Source: Oidiodendron maius Zn (taxonomy: Eukaryota; Ascomycota; Leotiomycetes; Myxotrichaceae). Taken from it: a stretch of DNA of 64,000 nucleotides. Made by a program: the position numbers and the translations under genes. The stretch is from positions 1,922,001 through 1,986,000 of the forward strand of contig KN832872.1 in NCBI GenBank assembly GCA_000827325.1. The letters are read 5' to 3'. This document shows, one piece after another, positions 22,727 through 32,300 of this stretch. The notes beneath the pieces are model-generated. The model saw only the letters and a list, made by a program, of their open reading frames with translations, ran no database searches and was not told the DNA's origin. The first letter of the stretch is position 1. Every line of letters starts with the position of its first letter.

Positions 22727-23476
22727 TTACCAGACCTGCCACCTGCCCCGGATGCGAGGGCCTAAACCCTGCCAATGATTAAATGAAGGATCTCCTGGTC
22801 TCACCATGGCTTCGAAGAATTCTTGGATAACTATCTCCCCAAATGCCAGAGATTTATGACTGACAAAATGGGATCCCCCGGCGCACCGATATCCGCTCTC
22901 GTAACGTAGCCAGTCGAAACCCAAAGGGCACACACTGGCAAGCCGAAGCTGTTGTGAAGCCCATCTGTCTTGCCTAATTTGCTCTTCCGGGGAGAGTGTT
23001 GCAATATTCATTTGTCGAGATGCCATAAACTGGTCGCGTGGGGCTGTGTAGATGCTTGGAGTTGCAGTGCTATCAATGGTGGCCATTCTTGATCTCGTGG
23101 ACTGCGCCTTGGCTCGGTCCATCTTGGGCAGTCTCGCTCCAGCTGATGGTGGCTTACTTTGGTCTATCTTGATCATTGTAGAACTCTCTGCAAATCTCAC
23201 CTTTTTATCAGTCTTATCCATCTTCGCCATCTTGGTGTTGTTGATGGGATTAATGGTCTTATCCATTTTCGCCATTTTAGAGCTCTCTGCTTGCTTTATG
23301 GTTTTATCCAGCTTTGCTATCTTTATTGATTCGTCGACCATAGTTTGACCCGAGTTGGGTAGTTGGGAGTTCGACGTCCGTCTCACAGTTGAACTATGCT
23401 GGGTCCGACCTTGGCGGTCATGTGAACCACTGTTCAACAGATTCTTTGATGACGGCATGATTGCCTTGTTGTGCAA
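22727..23476 (-). CDS. Tandem paralogue 1: unknown protein with a 15-residue repeat array and a C-terminal Cys/His domain
   Basis: Single-exon frame of 249 aa; a second Met at residue 7 is an equally good start. Residues about 50-140 hold six copies of a short motif of the pattern M-x-K-M-D, with the Asp at 57, 72, 87, 105, 120 and 135, that is steps of 15, 15, 18, 15 and 15. Residues 148-249 form a domain shared with the neighbour at 24144-24848: DQ-x2-ASRQ, WA-x2-Q, C183, WLR, GY-x-C198, H203-x-V-S and GLGP near the end. The Cys/His spacing suggests, but does not prove, a metal site. I do not recognise the family, and no catalytic motif, signal peptide or membrane segment is visible. Confidence 0.7.
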   Translation of the reverse strand: MHNKAIMPSSKNLLNSGSHDRQGRTQHSSTVRRTSNSQLPNSGQTMVDESIKIAKLDKTIKQAESSKMAKMDKTINPINNTKMAKMDKTDKKVRFAESSTMIKIDQSKPPSAGARLPKMDRAKAQSTRSRMATIDSTATPSIYTAPRDQFMASRQMNIATLSPEEQIRQDRWASQQLRLASVCPLGFDWLRYESGYRCAGGSHFVSHKSLAFGEIVIQEFFEAMVRPGDPSFNHWQGLGPRIRGRWQVW

Positions 23477-24143
23477 TCCGCAGAAGCTAGTTATAGGTGC
23501 GAAGATAGTTTGCCGACCTAAGGGAGTTGCAGAAGAATGTGGACCAAGTTTTATATAAATTACGTTGAACAGTGATTCACAATAATCTAGATTGTGAGCT
23601 GCATGGTTGGAGAATCACATTTTAGTATAACGTAGGGCTGTGTGAATGGTGCTTCTGCGGAATCACAGAACCATGCCTACTCTAGATATTCTACTCTCCA
23701 CCAGCCCCATTAGCTACGATGCTATCGTATTAATCAGGGATATGATTGTTCCTGTTACAGTGCTGTAGTTTCAACCCTTACGATTATCGGCTCAGTTTAT
23801 TTTTATTCTCACTAATGGTATACAGGCACCCGGTCTCTAATCTTACAGTACTCCAGAAACTCTTCAAAAATCGTGGCCCTGTTATCAAGCTTTTAGCGTT
23901 GATGGTCAACTCCCGAGGAAGAAGGATTTGAACGTACATTGACGTTATAACTAGACACCGCTTGAGATTTTGTCTTCAAGATGGATCCAGACACAAGTTG
24001 TGCCCTATTGACGCAGGTATTACATGAAATAACCTGCTCATCTCATTTACGCGGTTACGTACCGTAAATTGTTGTTCACATAATAGCATGAATATAAACT
24101 ATAAAGTGTAATGTCAACGCAAGCTTTCACGTATTTTTACTAT
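23477..24143. other. Intergenic region between tandem paralogues
   Basis: About 670 bp of ordinary to A+T-rich sequence serving as promoter of paralogue 1 and 3' flank of paralogue 2. A tRNA B-box-like string near 23931 lacks a pairing T-stem, so it is not called. Confidence 0.5.
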
Positions 24144-24848
24144 TCAATAATATTTTCGGCCCCAGAGATTCGTAGCTTTAGGTCCTAAAAATTTTACCAA
24201 ACCTCCTTCGCGATCGGGGTCACTGTCCAACCAATCCGGTAGGTTCTCGCGGTCAAACATCTGTCCAGAAGCCAGAAAGTTGTCGCTTACCCAATGCCCT
24301 CTCCCCGGGCATATATAACCTCCCCGGTGACCTGCATACTTTCTCAGCCAAGGGTGTACATTTGTGCAAAGCTTTAACTTGTCGCATTGATTTCGAGCCC
24401 AATCATCTTGAGCTTTCTGTGCTAACAGAGGAAGGCTTTCGATGCGTAATTGGCGTGATGCGAATACTTGATCTTGATGTGTGAAAAGCCTTTGTTCGGG
24501 CGTGCGAACAATTCTACAGAACTTCGGAGCCTCGTAAAAAACCCCTTCCACCATCACACGGCCATCCATCATTGGGGCAATACGATCTTCATCCTTGTCC
24601 GATAACCATTTCCATGTAGAGGGATTTCTATCCCACTTGGTTGGATCGAAAATGCCGACATCACCCTGAGGGCATGATGCTGGTCGTGAAATAATGACCT
24701 TCCGGTTTCCGACGTACGCAACATACAACTTGCCAGGCCCAAGACTATGTATTCTAGTCCCTCTCAAAGGCTGAGGTGGATGATGGTTGTCAAATGTCCG
24801 GCCACGACGAGACATGCTATAATTAGAGGGATACCTTGAGCTCGACAT
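24144..24848 (-). CDS. Tandem paralogue 2: unknown protein with the shared C-terminal Cys/His domain
   Basis: Single-exon frame of 234 aa starting MSSSRYPSNY. The N-terminal third is basic and Ser-rich, followed by a segment around 37-80 (LGPGKLYVAYVGNRKVIISR..) absent from paralogue 1. From residue 126 it matches paralogue 1 in order: DQ-x2-ASRQ, QDDWARNQ, C161, PWLR, GGYIC180, H185-W-V-S, LASGQ and FLGP before the end. In the first paralogue the N-terminal half is instead a repeat array, so the two share a C-terminal module attached to different N-termini. No known function; no signal peptide or membrane segment. Confidence 0.72.
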   Translation of the reverse strand: MSSSRYPSNYSMSRRGRTFDNHHPPQPLRGTRIHSLGPGKLYVAYVGNRKVIISRPASCPQGDVGIFDPTKWDRNPSTWKWLSDKDEDRIAPMMDGRVMVEGVFYEAPKFCRIVRTPEQRLFTHQDQVFASRQLRIESLPLLAQKAQDDWARNQCDKLKLCTNVHPWLRKYAGHRGGYICPGRGHWVSDNFLASGQMFDRENLPDWLDSDPDREGGLVKFLGPKATNLWGRKYY

Positions 24849-25090
24849 TTGTAACTGGCTTTATTGAGAAGAGGAATTTGTGTAATGGCGGTTGAAGTTG
24901 AATTAGTCTCGTATAGTCTTCGAAGAGGGGCCGTTTCGGATTTTATATCCGTCAGTGCCTTTAGTTATTCATACATTGTCCCAACGATTCTGAACTATAT
25001 GATCATACAAGAGTGAATTCATTTAGTTGTGAATAATAAACATATCGATTGATAAGAATAACTATCAATAATGATGTCTGCCTGCCTCAT

Positions 25091-25727
25091 CTAAGGCCAA
25101 TCATATCGCAACATCAATTCCAACTTTCGGGATACCCTCTCCCACCGAACAACAATTTCAGGTTCCAATCCTCTGTGCCATGAAATATCCAGCATCCTCG
25201 CCGATGACAGAAACTCATCACAATCCAGCGCGTATCCAAATTGCAGACGTATCCTCCTGGAATTCGCACCCAAGATACTTCGGGCAGAGAAAGACCCAGA
25301 ATTCTGATCTGATCTAGAGCCCATTCCTCCTGAGCAATTCGCTCTCTTATTGGAAGACTGTCGATGTAAAGTTAGCGAGAAGCGTACCTCCTGTGTCTTT
25401 TCAATATAACTATTCGGACGGCTGGCTTGGTCAATCTAACAAGCGTCGGGCCTCGCGATCTGAAGCCCATGCTAAGCGTGTGTCTCTTGGTGCTTGAAAT
25501 AATATCGAGGCTTTCCTAGGCTAACCCCATAAGTGGCAGGACCAGATCGAGGTAACCAATTCCAGCAGTTTCAAAAAGTCTCCCGATTCGATCTCTCCTG
25601 TCAGAGGGCATAGCTGACAAGCTTTGATCCATGTTAACATTCGAGATCCTCCATAGATCATAACGGCTCGATCTGTATTGTTCTGTGATCCACCGACGGG
25701 TATCACGATTCGATTCATGTCATCCAT
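25091..25727 (-). pseudogene. Tandem paralogue 3, broken by a stop codon and a frameshift
   Basis: Reading the minus strand around 25400-25240 gives YASR-stop-LYIDSLP, then RIAQEEWALDQ, VSWVR and GGYVC, matching paralogue 2's FASRQLRIESLP, AQDDWARNQ, PWLR and GGYIC. The conserved Gln is replaced by TAA, a single C-to-T change from CAA. After GGYVC the match shifts to another frame (DEFLSSARML against DNFLASGQMF), so there is also a frameshift. The frame at 25521-25727 (VMIYGGSRM, CPLTGEI) resembles the N-terminal half of paralogue 2 only weakly and may be the matching 5' part. The locus reads as a decayed third copy in a head-to-tail array. Confidence 0.6.
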
Positions 25728-25967
25728 CCGCTCAAGTCCTATGCTGTCATCATCCTATTACCGTTTGATTTACAATCAGTACTAAGCTGGCCAACGTACA
25801 TCGCAGTGTGGTAGTAATAGGGATCAGGTATATTCATTGGGTAAGAATGCTACCAATCTGGCTTTATATAGCCAGTATATAAGATTCCTGGTATCTCCAA
25901 CGCCGTCTAAGCACGAGTCTCCAAATACGCCTGGAAAAAAACAAAGTCAGATATATACGCCCCATCT

Positions 25968-27462
25968 CTACCAGACCTGTTTCGAGACGCCTCGCAGGTC
26001 ATCCACATTCAACATATCAACACCTTCTTTCACGAGCACATCCCACACGTGATTCCTCAGTCCCAGCGGCCACGATGGGAGGTCCCAGTATCGCACCTTC
26101 AGACCGCGCCTGTGCGCTCCGCGGATCTGCCCTCGAATGATGCGCATCTGACGAGGAGAGAGACGGCCTCGCCACATGCGTCCTACGGCTCTGCTGAATG
26201 CTACGGAGGCGTAGTATGAGTTCTGCTCATTGAATTCGTCGGTGGAGAGGACGCCGGAGAGGCCTTGGCCTACGTTTGTCATGGTGCCGGAAGACGGGGC
26301 GGGCAGTTTTTCTCGCACGGCGTCTTCATCGTCTTTGACGTCCTTATCGAGCATGTCATCATCGGTTTGGGCATAGGTTGGCAGTGTAGGTCTTGTCAGT
26401 GGAGCTTCCCACATGGTGTCGAGGGGTGCATCAAAGAATGCGTCTCTGTATGTCTGGTTCTTCGTCAACAGATCGAATCGCGTGTTTCCTGTCCCAACCA
26501 CAGTGACGGGCCCTGAGTGCACGATGCCATTCTCGACATAGCTGAGCCATCGCCGTTCGCGGAGGGGCTGCAATTGCTCCATGACCTTCTGCCAGGTATT
26601 TGTGCCGCCCGTCTTGATGTCTATGAGCAAAGTCAGAGTCCTTTCTGAGTCCGTATCGAATACGCCATGGGTAGTCCCATTATAAAATTCTGTGGTGGGG
26701 TTCTGGTGTTCGAGGATTTTGACCAGTGGGTTCACGTAGAGCGCAGTGAATGTGCGGTTCCGGGTCAGGCTCGCGGTGTTGTGCCCCACGTAGAGATCGT
26801 CATCAAATAGCCAGACATCTGCCTCCACGCCTGTACAACCTGCGCGCAGGGCAGAGAAGAGGGGTACATGGCGCCAGTAGTCGTTGTGTGAGTGGCAGGG
26901 AATGGGGATCACGTCACGCAAGAAGTCTGATGGGTACCAATCCAGTCCCTCAGTGCCTGTCCCTGGCTTCCCCCAGTTCTGCAGCGTCTTATCGATGCCC
27001 GACGGCCAGATGATGTTTGCGATTCCGAGGGCGAGGTTGAGAGTGAGGAGCATAGCACTGTGAACCTGTTAGTGAGAGATGCAAGAGCCAATTTTAGGAG
27101 ACGCACGAGAGGGTCAAACATCCCAACCCGCCAAACATGCAATATATGTACCACGGTCGCGACTTTCTCGATTTCCTCCTCGACGCTGAGTCCCCTAGCA
27201 AGCCCTGCTTGACCTCGTCCTCAACATCGTCCATGCTCTGTTTCCGGCGCGCGCGGATGGCAATTGAATCCTTCCAGAACTTCTTCAGGGCCCTCCGGGA
27301 CTTGGGAGATGCATTGTCACTGATCAGAGTCGAGGGAGAGCCGTAGTCACTTGGAGACTGCCTGGAGGGGTTCGCTCCGGTGGAGTATTCCGATGCGGCG
27401 TCGTCGAAGTCGGTATAATCGCGGGATTGCACCATCACGACGGCCGTCTTGGTCTCGGTCAT
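25968..27462 (-). CDS. AIM6: AIM6-like PLC-type phosphodiesterase family protein
   Basis: Minus-strand exons 27107-27462 and 25968-27057, 481 aa; intron 49 nt with donor GTGCGT and a CTAAC branch site. The start used is MTETKTAV; upstream Mets lie in the probable leader. An N-terminal cytosolic region rich in Ser and basic residues is followed by one membrane segment at about 100-130 (YIYCMFGGLGCLTLS..LNLALGIANIIW). The body carries IPCHSHNDYWR and GVEADVW..DDDLYVGH, the His, Glu/Asp and His arrangement of PLC-like/GDPD-type barrels, and ends VDMLNVDDLRG. It matches 'altered inheritance of mitochondria protein 6' homologues. A membrane-anchored phosphodiesterase is inferred; the yeast protein has no defined substrate. 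An alternative donor at 27102 would give an implausibly short 37-nt intron. Confidence 0.85.
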
Positions 27463-28010
27463 ATTCGCACGAGAGTGGGATGTGTACTGGTGAGAAACAA
27501 TGGCCTGGTCGAGGAATTGGGACCAGATGACTGTGTTCTTTGTGTATGTAGCGGGATAACCTGCCCTAAGAGAAAACCAGAGCTCCCGCAATACGGAGAG
27601 AGCGAAAGACGAGGAACCAGACAGCAAGGGGAGATCACACGGAAAAGAGAAACAAAGGAAACAAGAAAAGAGAAGGAGAGAAGAGAGAGGCCGTTGATAT
27701 TGGGGGTATTGGAAGGGTGTTAGAGGTCACATTGCACCACCTTGATGTGATCGCCGGTTTTTTAGAGGAGCGGGCTGAGCATATCGCCAATCCACGTGTG
27801 CCTAAGAATAGCTAGAAAAGGCTGACTGTGTAGCGTCTTTTTTGGCGACGATTACTTAATTCATTATGTCAGCAAGGCCGATCTGCGAAACATATCCGGA
27901 GGAATCTTAATCCGTTCCGTTATCTTTCTCTCTGTTCCTGTGCTGAAAAAAATGGACTTCTGTACCCAGGATATACTGAGTAGTCTACACTGACATAGGC
28001 ATACGCCGCC
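27463..28010. other. Divergent intergenic region
   Basis: Shared promoter region between the AIM6-like gene and the lysine-rich protein gene. Contains a purine-rich stretch (GA-rich, about 27640-27695). No gene seen. Confidence 0.5.
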
Positions 28011-29012
28011 ATGCCTCACAAACACACCCGAAAGAGAGGTGACCTCGACAAATCTACGTACGTCTAAGTCCCCCTTCATTTTCGCCTCTATCCTAAACTC
28101 ACAATCGCCTGCAGTATCGACCTTCCCCCGTCTATCCTCGCCAAACCCCTCCCCGTCTCCAAATCTGCAAATGCCAACGGCGTCTTCACCACCGAGCTCG
28201 CCAACCCTCGGCGCGAGAATAAGAAGCGCAAGCGGAATAAAGACCCCACCGATGACACCCCCAAAGCATTCGCACGCCTCATGGCATTCCAATCCGGCAA
28301 GAAGCTGCCCAAAGGTCTAGACGACGGCACTCGAAACTCGAAACCTTCCAAGAAGCGGAAATTGGTTGCAGAAAGGGAGGATGACGCCCCCGCTGAGGAG
28401 AATCCCCACGAGACACCCACCATCCGGCCCGGTGAGCGTATGTCTGATTTTGCTGCTCGCGTGGACGCCGCCTTACCAGTGAGCGGGCTGATTAACAAGA
28501 CGGCACGAGGGGGCAAGGACCCCCTGGGTCTGAAAATCGCGCGTACGAAGACGGAGAAGAAGATGCACCGGATGTACGACGAGTGGCGCGATGAGGACCG
28601 AAAAATCAAGGAGAAGCGCGAGGAGGCTCTGGACCTGGCGGAGATGGAGGAGATAGGTGAAGACGGCCAGGTGCGGTGGAAGGCGGACATCGAGACCGGC
28701 AGTCGCAAGAAGAAAGGAAAAGGAAAGAAGAAGGTCAGAGGCGAGGTTGATGATGGAGAGGAAGATCCCTGGGAGCAGATCAAGAGGAACCGCGCGGAAG
28801 CCAAGGCGAGTCTGAACGACGTTGTGCAGGCCCCGCCGACCTTCTCGCGGGTGCCAAAGGAGAAGTTCAAGGTGCTCGGGGCGAGGGTGAATGTCGATGA
28901 TGTGCCCAAGGCGAGCGGGAGTCTGAGGCGGAGGGAGGAGCTGGGGGAGGTGCGAAAAAGTATCGTGGAGGGGTACCGGGCGATGATGAAGAAGGCGGGG
29001 AAGGTTGATTAG
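28011..29012 (+). CDS. Conserved lysine-rich, probably nucleolar protein
   Basis: Exons 28011-28057 and 28115-29012, 314 aa; intron 57 nt, donor GTACGT, acceptor CTGCAG. The start MPHKHTRKRG is typical of a conserved fungal family I know only as uncharacterised. Recognisable conserved blocks are DDTPKAFARLM..GKKLPKGLDD, IRPGERMSDFAARVDAALP and RTKTEKKMHRMYDEWR. Several Lys/Arg clusters (KKRKRNK, KKKGKGKKK) are probable nuclear or nucleolar signals, and the region around 195-215 is predicted to be a charged helix or coiled coil. The composition suggests a role in ribosome biogenesis, but this is inference. It is close upstream of the TFIIIC-like gene on the same strand (342 bp). Confidence 0.8.
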
Positions 29013-29354
29013 GGCAAGAGGGGATTTGCTATTTGCGAGTTGAGATACCCAATGCACAATTCTTGAATTGTGCAAAATATTATGGAAATTGTAATTGATA
29101 TCTCTCTGCACAATACCTCGAAGTTCATTCCCCTTCACCTTGTTGATGCCTTGCGCCATCCTTCATACCTCAGGCCACAAACCGTACCCCACCAAAGTCT
29201 CCCGCCGTCAATTCACGATCATCCCCGAAAAGAAATCAAGTCCTAACGTCTTTGCCACTACCACCCTCCGACCACCTCACCCCCTCAAAACCGCGCCAGA
29301 ACCACGTCTCCAACAATCCCCGTGCTCGAGAATGCTTGCGCGTCGATTTTCGCC
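29013..29354. other. Intergenic region
   Basis: Promoter and leader of the tau138-like gene. No gene. It is too short to hold the N-terminal half that the downstream protein seems to lack. Confidence 0.55.
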
Positions 29355-32300
29355 ATGTCACCGCCTCTTGATCAGCTGATCCGGTGGGTTTTGCGCGTGC
29401 TTTCAACAGCTTCAGGACAAGGTGAGTGAACGGTTTTGTATTTCTCTCTGCGGCATGACTAGATAGCTTGATTCCCAATCAGGATCGTCTATAACATTCG
29501 TATTGCTTTGTCATTTCGTCGCTCTTGCCTTGGTCATTCTGCAAGTCGCTAGTTTCTTGCTCTCTTGGTCGTTCTGGCGTGGTGGTCATTGTCATCGCTC
29601 CAATTCGTCTTTTTTGGCGTAGGAACCGGGGGATGCACGTGAGCCAAGTGGCCAAAATCATCTCCAACTGGTTCGACAAATTATCTGTGGGCAATCTATA
29701 GATAATTATAATATCAATTTCTCAGTTCATGCTAACATCACTGGACATCAGCTATCTCTATCTCGGAACTCCTGCAGAGAGTAGATAAACTTGCATCATC
29801 CGCTCCCAATACCCCGCCCCTAGATGGGCCAACAAAGAATCTCCTATGGGCGGAATTAATTACCCACGAAGATATTATTTTCGGCGAAGGAGCTCCAGCA
29901 GCCGCTTTGAAGAAGTTGTCTTTGGATGATATCCTAGGTCTCGGCCTAGGCGATCGAGTCCTCCAGTTTCGGGCGCCCGCAGACGCAGACCAGGAAAATG
30001 CTGCAAGTTCTCAAGCAAGAGAGTTCGATGCCTCCAATGATGGCAGTCCACCTATCCAGAGTGAACTATCGTCTACCTCAGTGCATGTTGCAGATGAACC
30101 TCCAAAGCCCAAACGCAGAGGACGCCCCCCAGGGAAATCCAACAAGAAGCGCGAGCCACCGATCCCCATACCCGTTGTTGAATCCGAATTAGGCCCTAGG
30201 CGGAGCATATCTAAAACCAAACTTACATCATCACAGACCCTCCCAGTGGCCCAATCCAACGCTTCTGTATCTGGCTCTCGCCTAGCTACTCCAATAGCTA
30301 CGACTCCGTCAGAGGATAAAGCATCCCCGCTACCACCGCTTACTCCAGGCTCGACGCAGAGTTCGCAGCAGACTCATCCATCACCAGGAGCTTATATCAG
30401 GAAGGCGAAATTTACAACTCAGGAGGTAGTTCAGCGAGAAGAAGATGATGCTAAGATTATGGCCGGAATCGCCGGTATATATATCAACCCGACTGTCACC
30501 CTGGCCTCTGTTGAGCCACAGGAAAGGAAAAGAAAGAAACAGATGACTGCAGTGTTCAAATCTGACAGGCTCAAAATTCCCCAGTGGCTTATTGCCAGGA
30601 GAGGGATGTGGCATGAGGAATATTTAAAGAGGACCCAGAGTGCTTCAACTTCGCTTGAAAGTTATTTCCAAGCAAATACCGCACCTCAACGGGAGTCTTC
30701 ATCTCGGAAACGAACAAATGTTCATAATGGCCGAGATTTCAATACAATGGAGCCCGCCGGTATTACTGGACAGACAACAAAGGAAATCACCTCGCGGCCC
30801 TCGCCGCAAAGTTTCATTTCGCAACTGCCGTCGTCGCCATCACAGAATGTTTTAAGTCCAAATATTCATCAAAAGGCGGCCCAAGTTGCGGCAGAATCAT
30901 TCTTGCAAAGCAACCATTCCAGTCCCCATTTGTCCGGCCAACCGCGAATCCACCATTCTCTGAGTACCTTTTTTACGCCGCCTCAATCGAGTTACAAATC
31001 TCCGTATAGCTCCAGTTCTACTACCACCATTTCGGCAGAACAAACAACTCAGCCTATCGTTCCACCATCTATAGCCACCGCAAATGCAGCCTCGACATAT
31101 AAATCACCGTTTCAGTCCATATATCCGCCTGCCGTATCTGTGCCTAAACCTCAGAGTCTTACCAACATCACCAGTACCTCAGAATCATCTCATTTGAATG
31201 TACAGTCAGCCCAGCAAAGTGCAGGCAAGGCAGCTATTCCAATTTCCACAGCGCCCACCGGTGCGAAGGGCACGAGGAAAAGAAAAGTGTCCAATGTGGG
31301 CGAACATCCGCCTGACAAGCGACATAAAGCTACTCCTGTTGGACCGGTAGAGCCCATTCAACTCCCTAGTAGCCACCTTATTCTAACTCCGGCCTCTGCT
31401 TCAACTTCTACGCAAGACCCTTTGTTGGAAGATATACTCAGGCAGCAAGAAGAGAAGATGGCGAACGAAGCGCAAATGGAACGGGAGCTTCAAGACAAAT
31501 TAACTGCTGCTGAAGCCGTAGAGGTTCCAGAACATTTAGTCCGTCTGGCCGCAGCATACGATAATTCCCCTGGGAACTTGATTCTCTCCCCTGACCAGTC
31601 TACGTTCTCTTTCTTAAGCATGGAGCAGCTTCCATCAGAGAATCCCCAGCTAGTCCTACAGGTCTCTAGCATAGTCGGAAACCCTATCGTATCCATCATA
31701 GGATCAAAGCCTATGGAATTGCGCGTGAAATCCAGAGACAACTCGAACATCGACATAACCCACCGCTTCAATATCGGTCTAACCGGATCCGCTCGTAAAG
31801 CTGCCGATATCATGAGAGCCAAACTGGTTTTGGCTAAGATAAATATTCGAGCTACTGCTGTTGAGTCTCCTCGGATTTCCGAGGATGAGCAAGATGAAAC
31901 TGAACTCGCAGCCGCGAAACCATTCTTGTGCGAGAGGTGTGGAAAACGGTTTAAAAACAAGGAGGGCATACTCTACCACAGGACAAGGTCACAGACGTCT
32001 TGCAACCCTAACTTTGACCTTTCAGCAGTTCGCTCCAGAGCTTATGTGCGAACGCCAAAGAAGAAGAAGGTTCAAATCGTCGAACCCAGAGACGAGAAGG
32101 GGGGCCCACCCGAAGAAGTGGAAAAAAATACTGAGGGAAATGAGCAGCAAGATGAACAACTTGAAAGCAGTAGCGATAACTCGCTCGATTCTGTCATACA
32201 ATGGGCTGAGAAGGCTTCACGACCAAAACGTCGTTCCACGTCTAGTCGTAGGCGTCAGGGTGATGCGCATCAAGAAAATGGCGAGCAAGCATCCACCCTT

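Noticed and set aside
22607-22765. 52-codon plus-strand frame antisense to paralogue 1
   Set aside because: Looks protein-like at its start but has no splice continuation or known motif and overlaps the end of a better-supported gene.
23915-23945. Possible tRNA B box on the minus strand
   Set aside because: GTTCAAATCC is present, but the flanking bases do not form a T-stem and no A box or acceptor stem fits.
27066-27102. 37-nt intron option in the AIM6-like gene
   Set aside because: In phase, but shorter than other introns here and with the branch site touching the acceptor; the 49-nt option (27058-27106) has a better donor and spacing.
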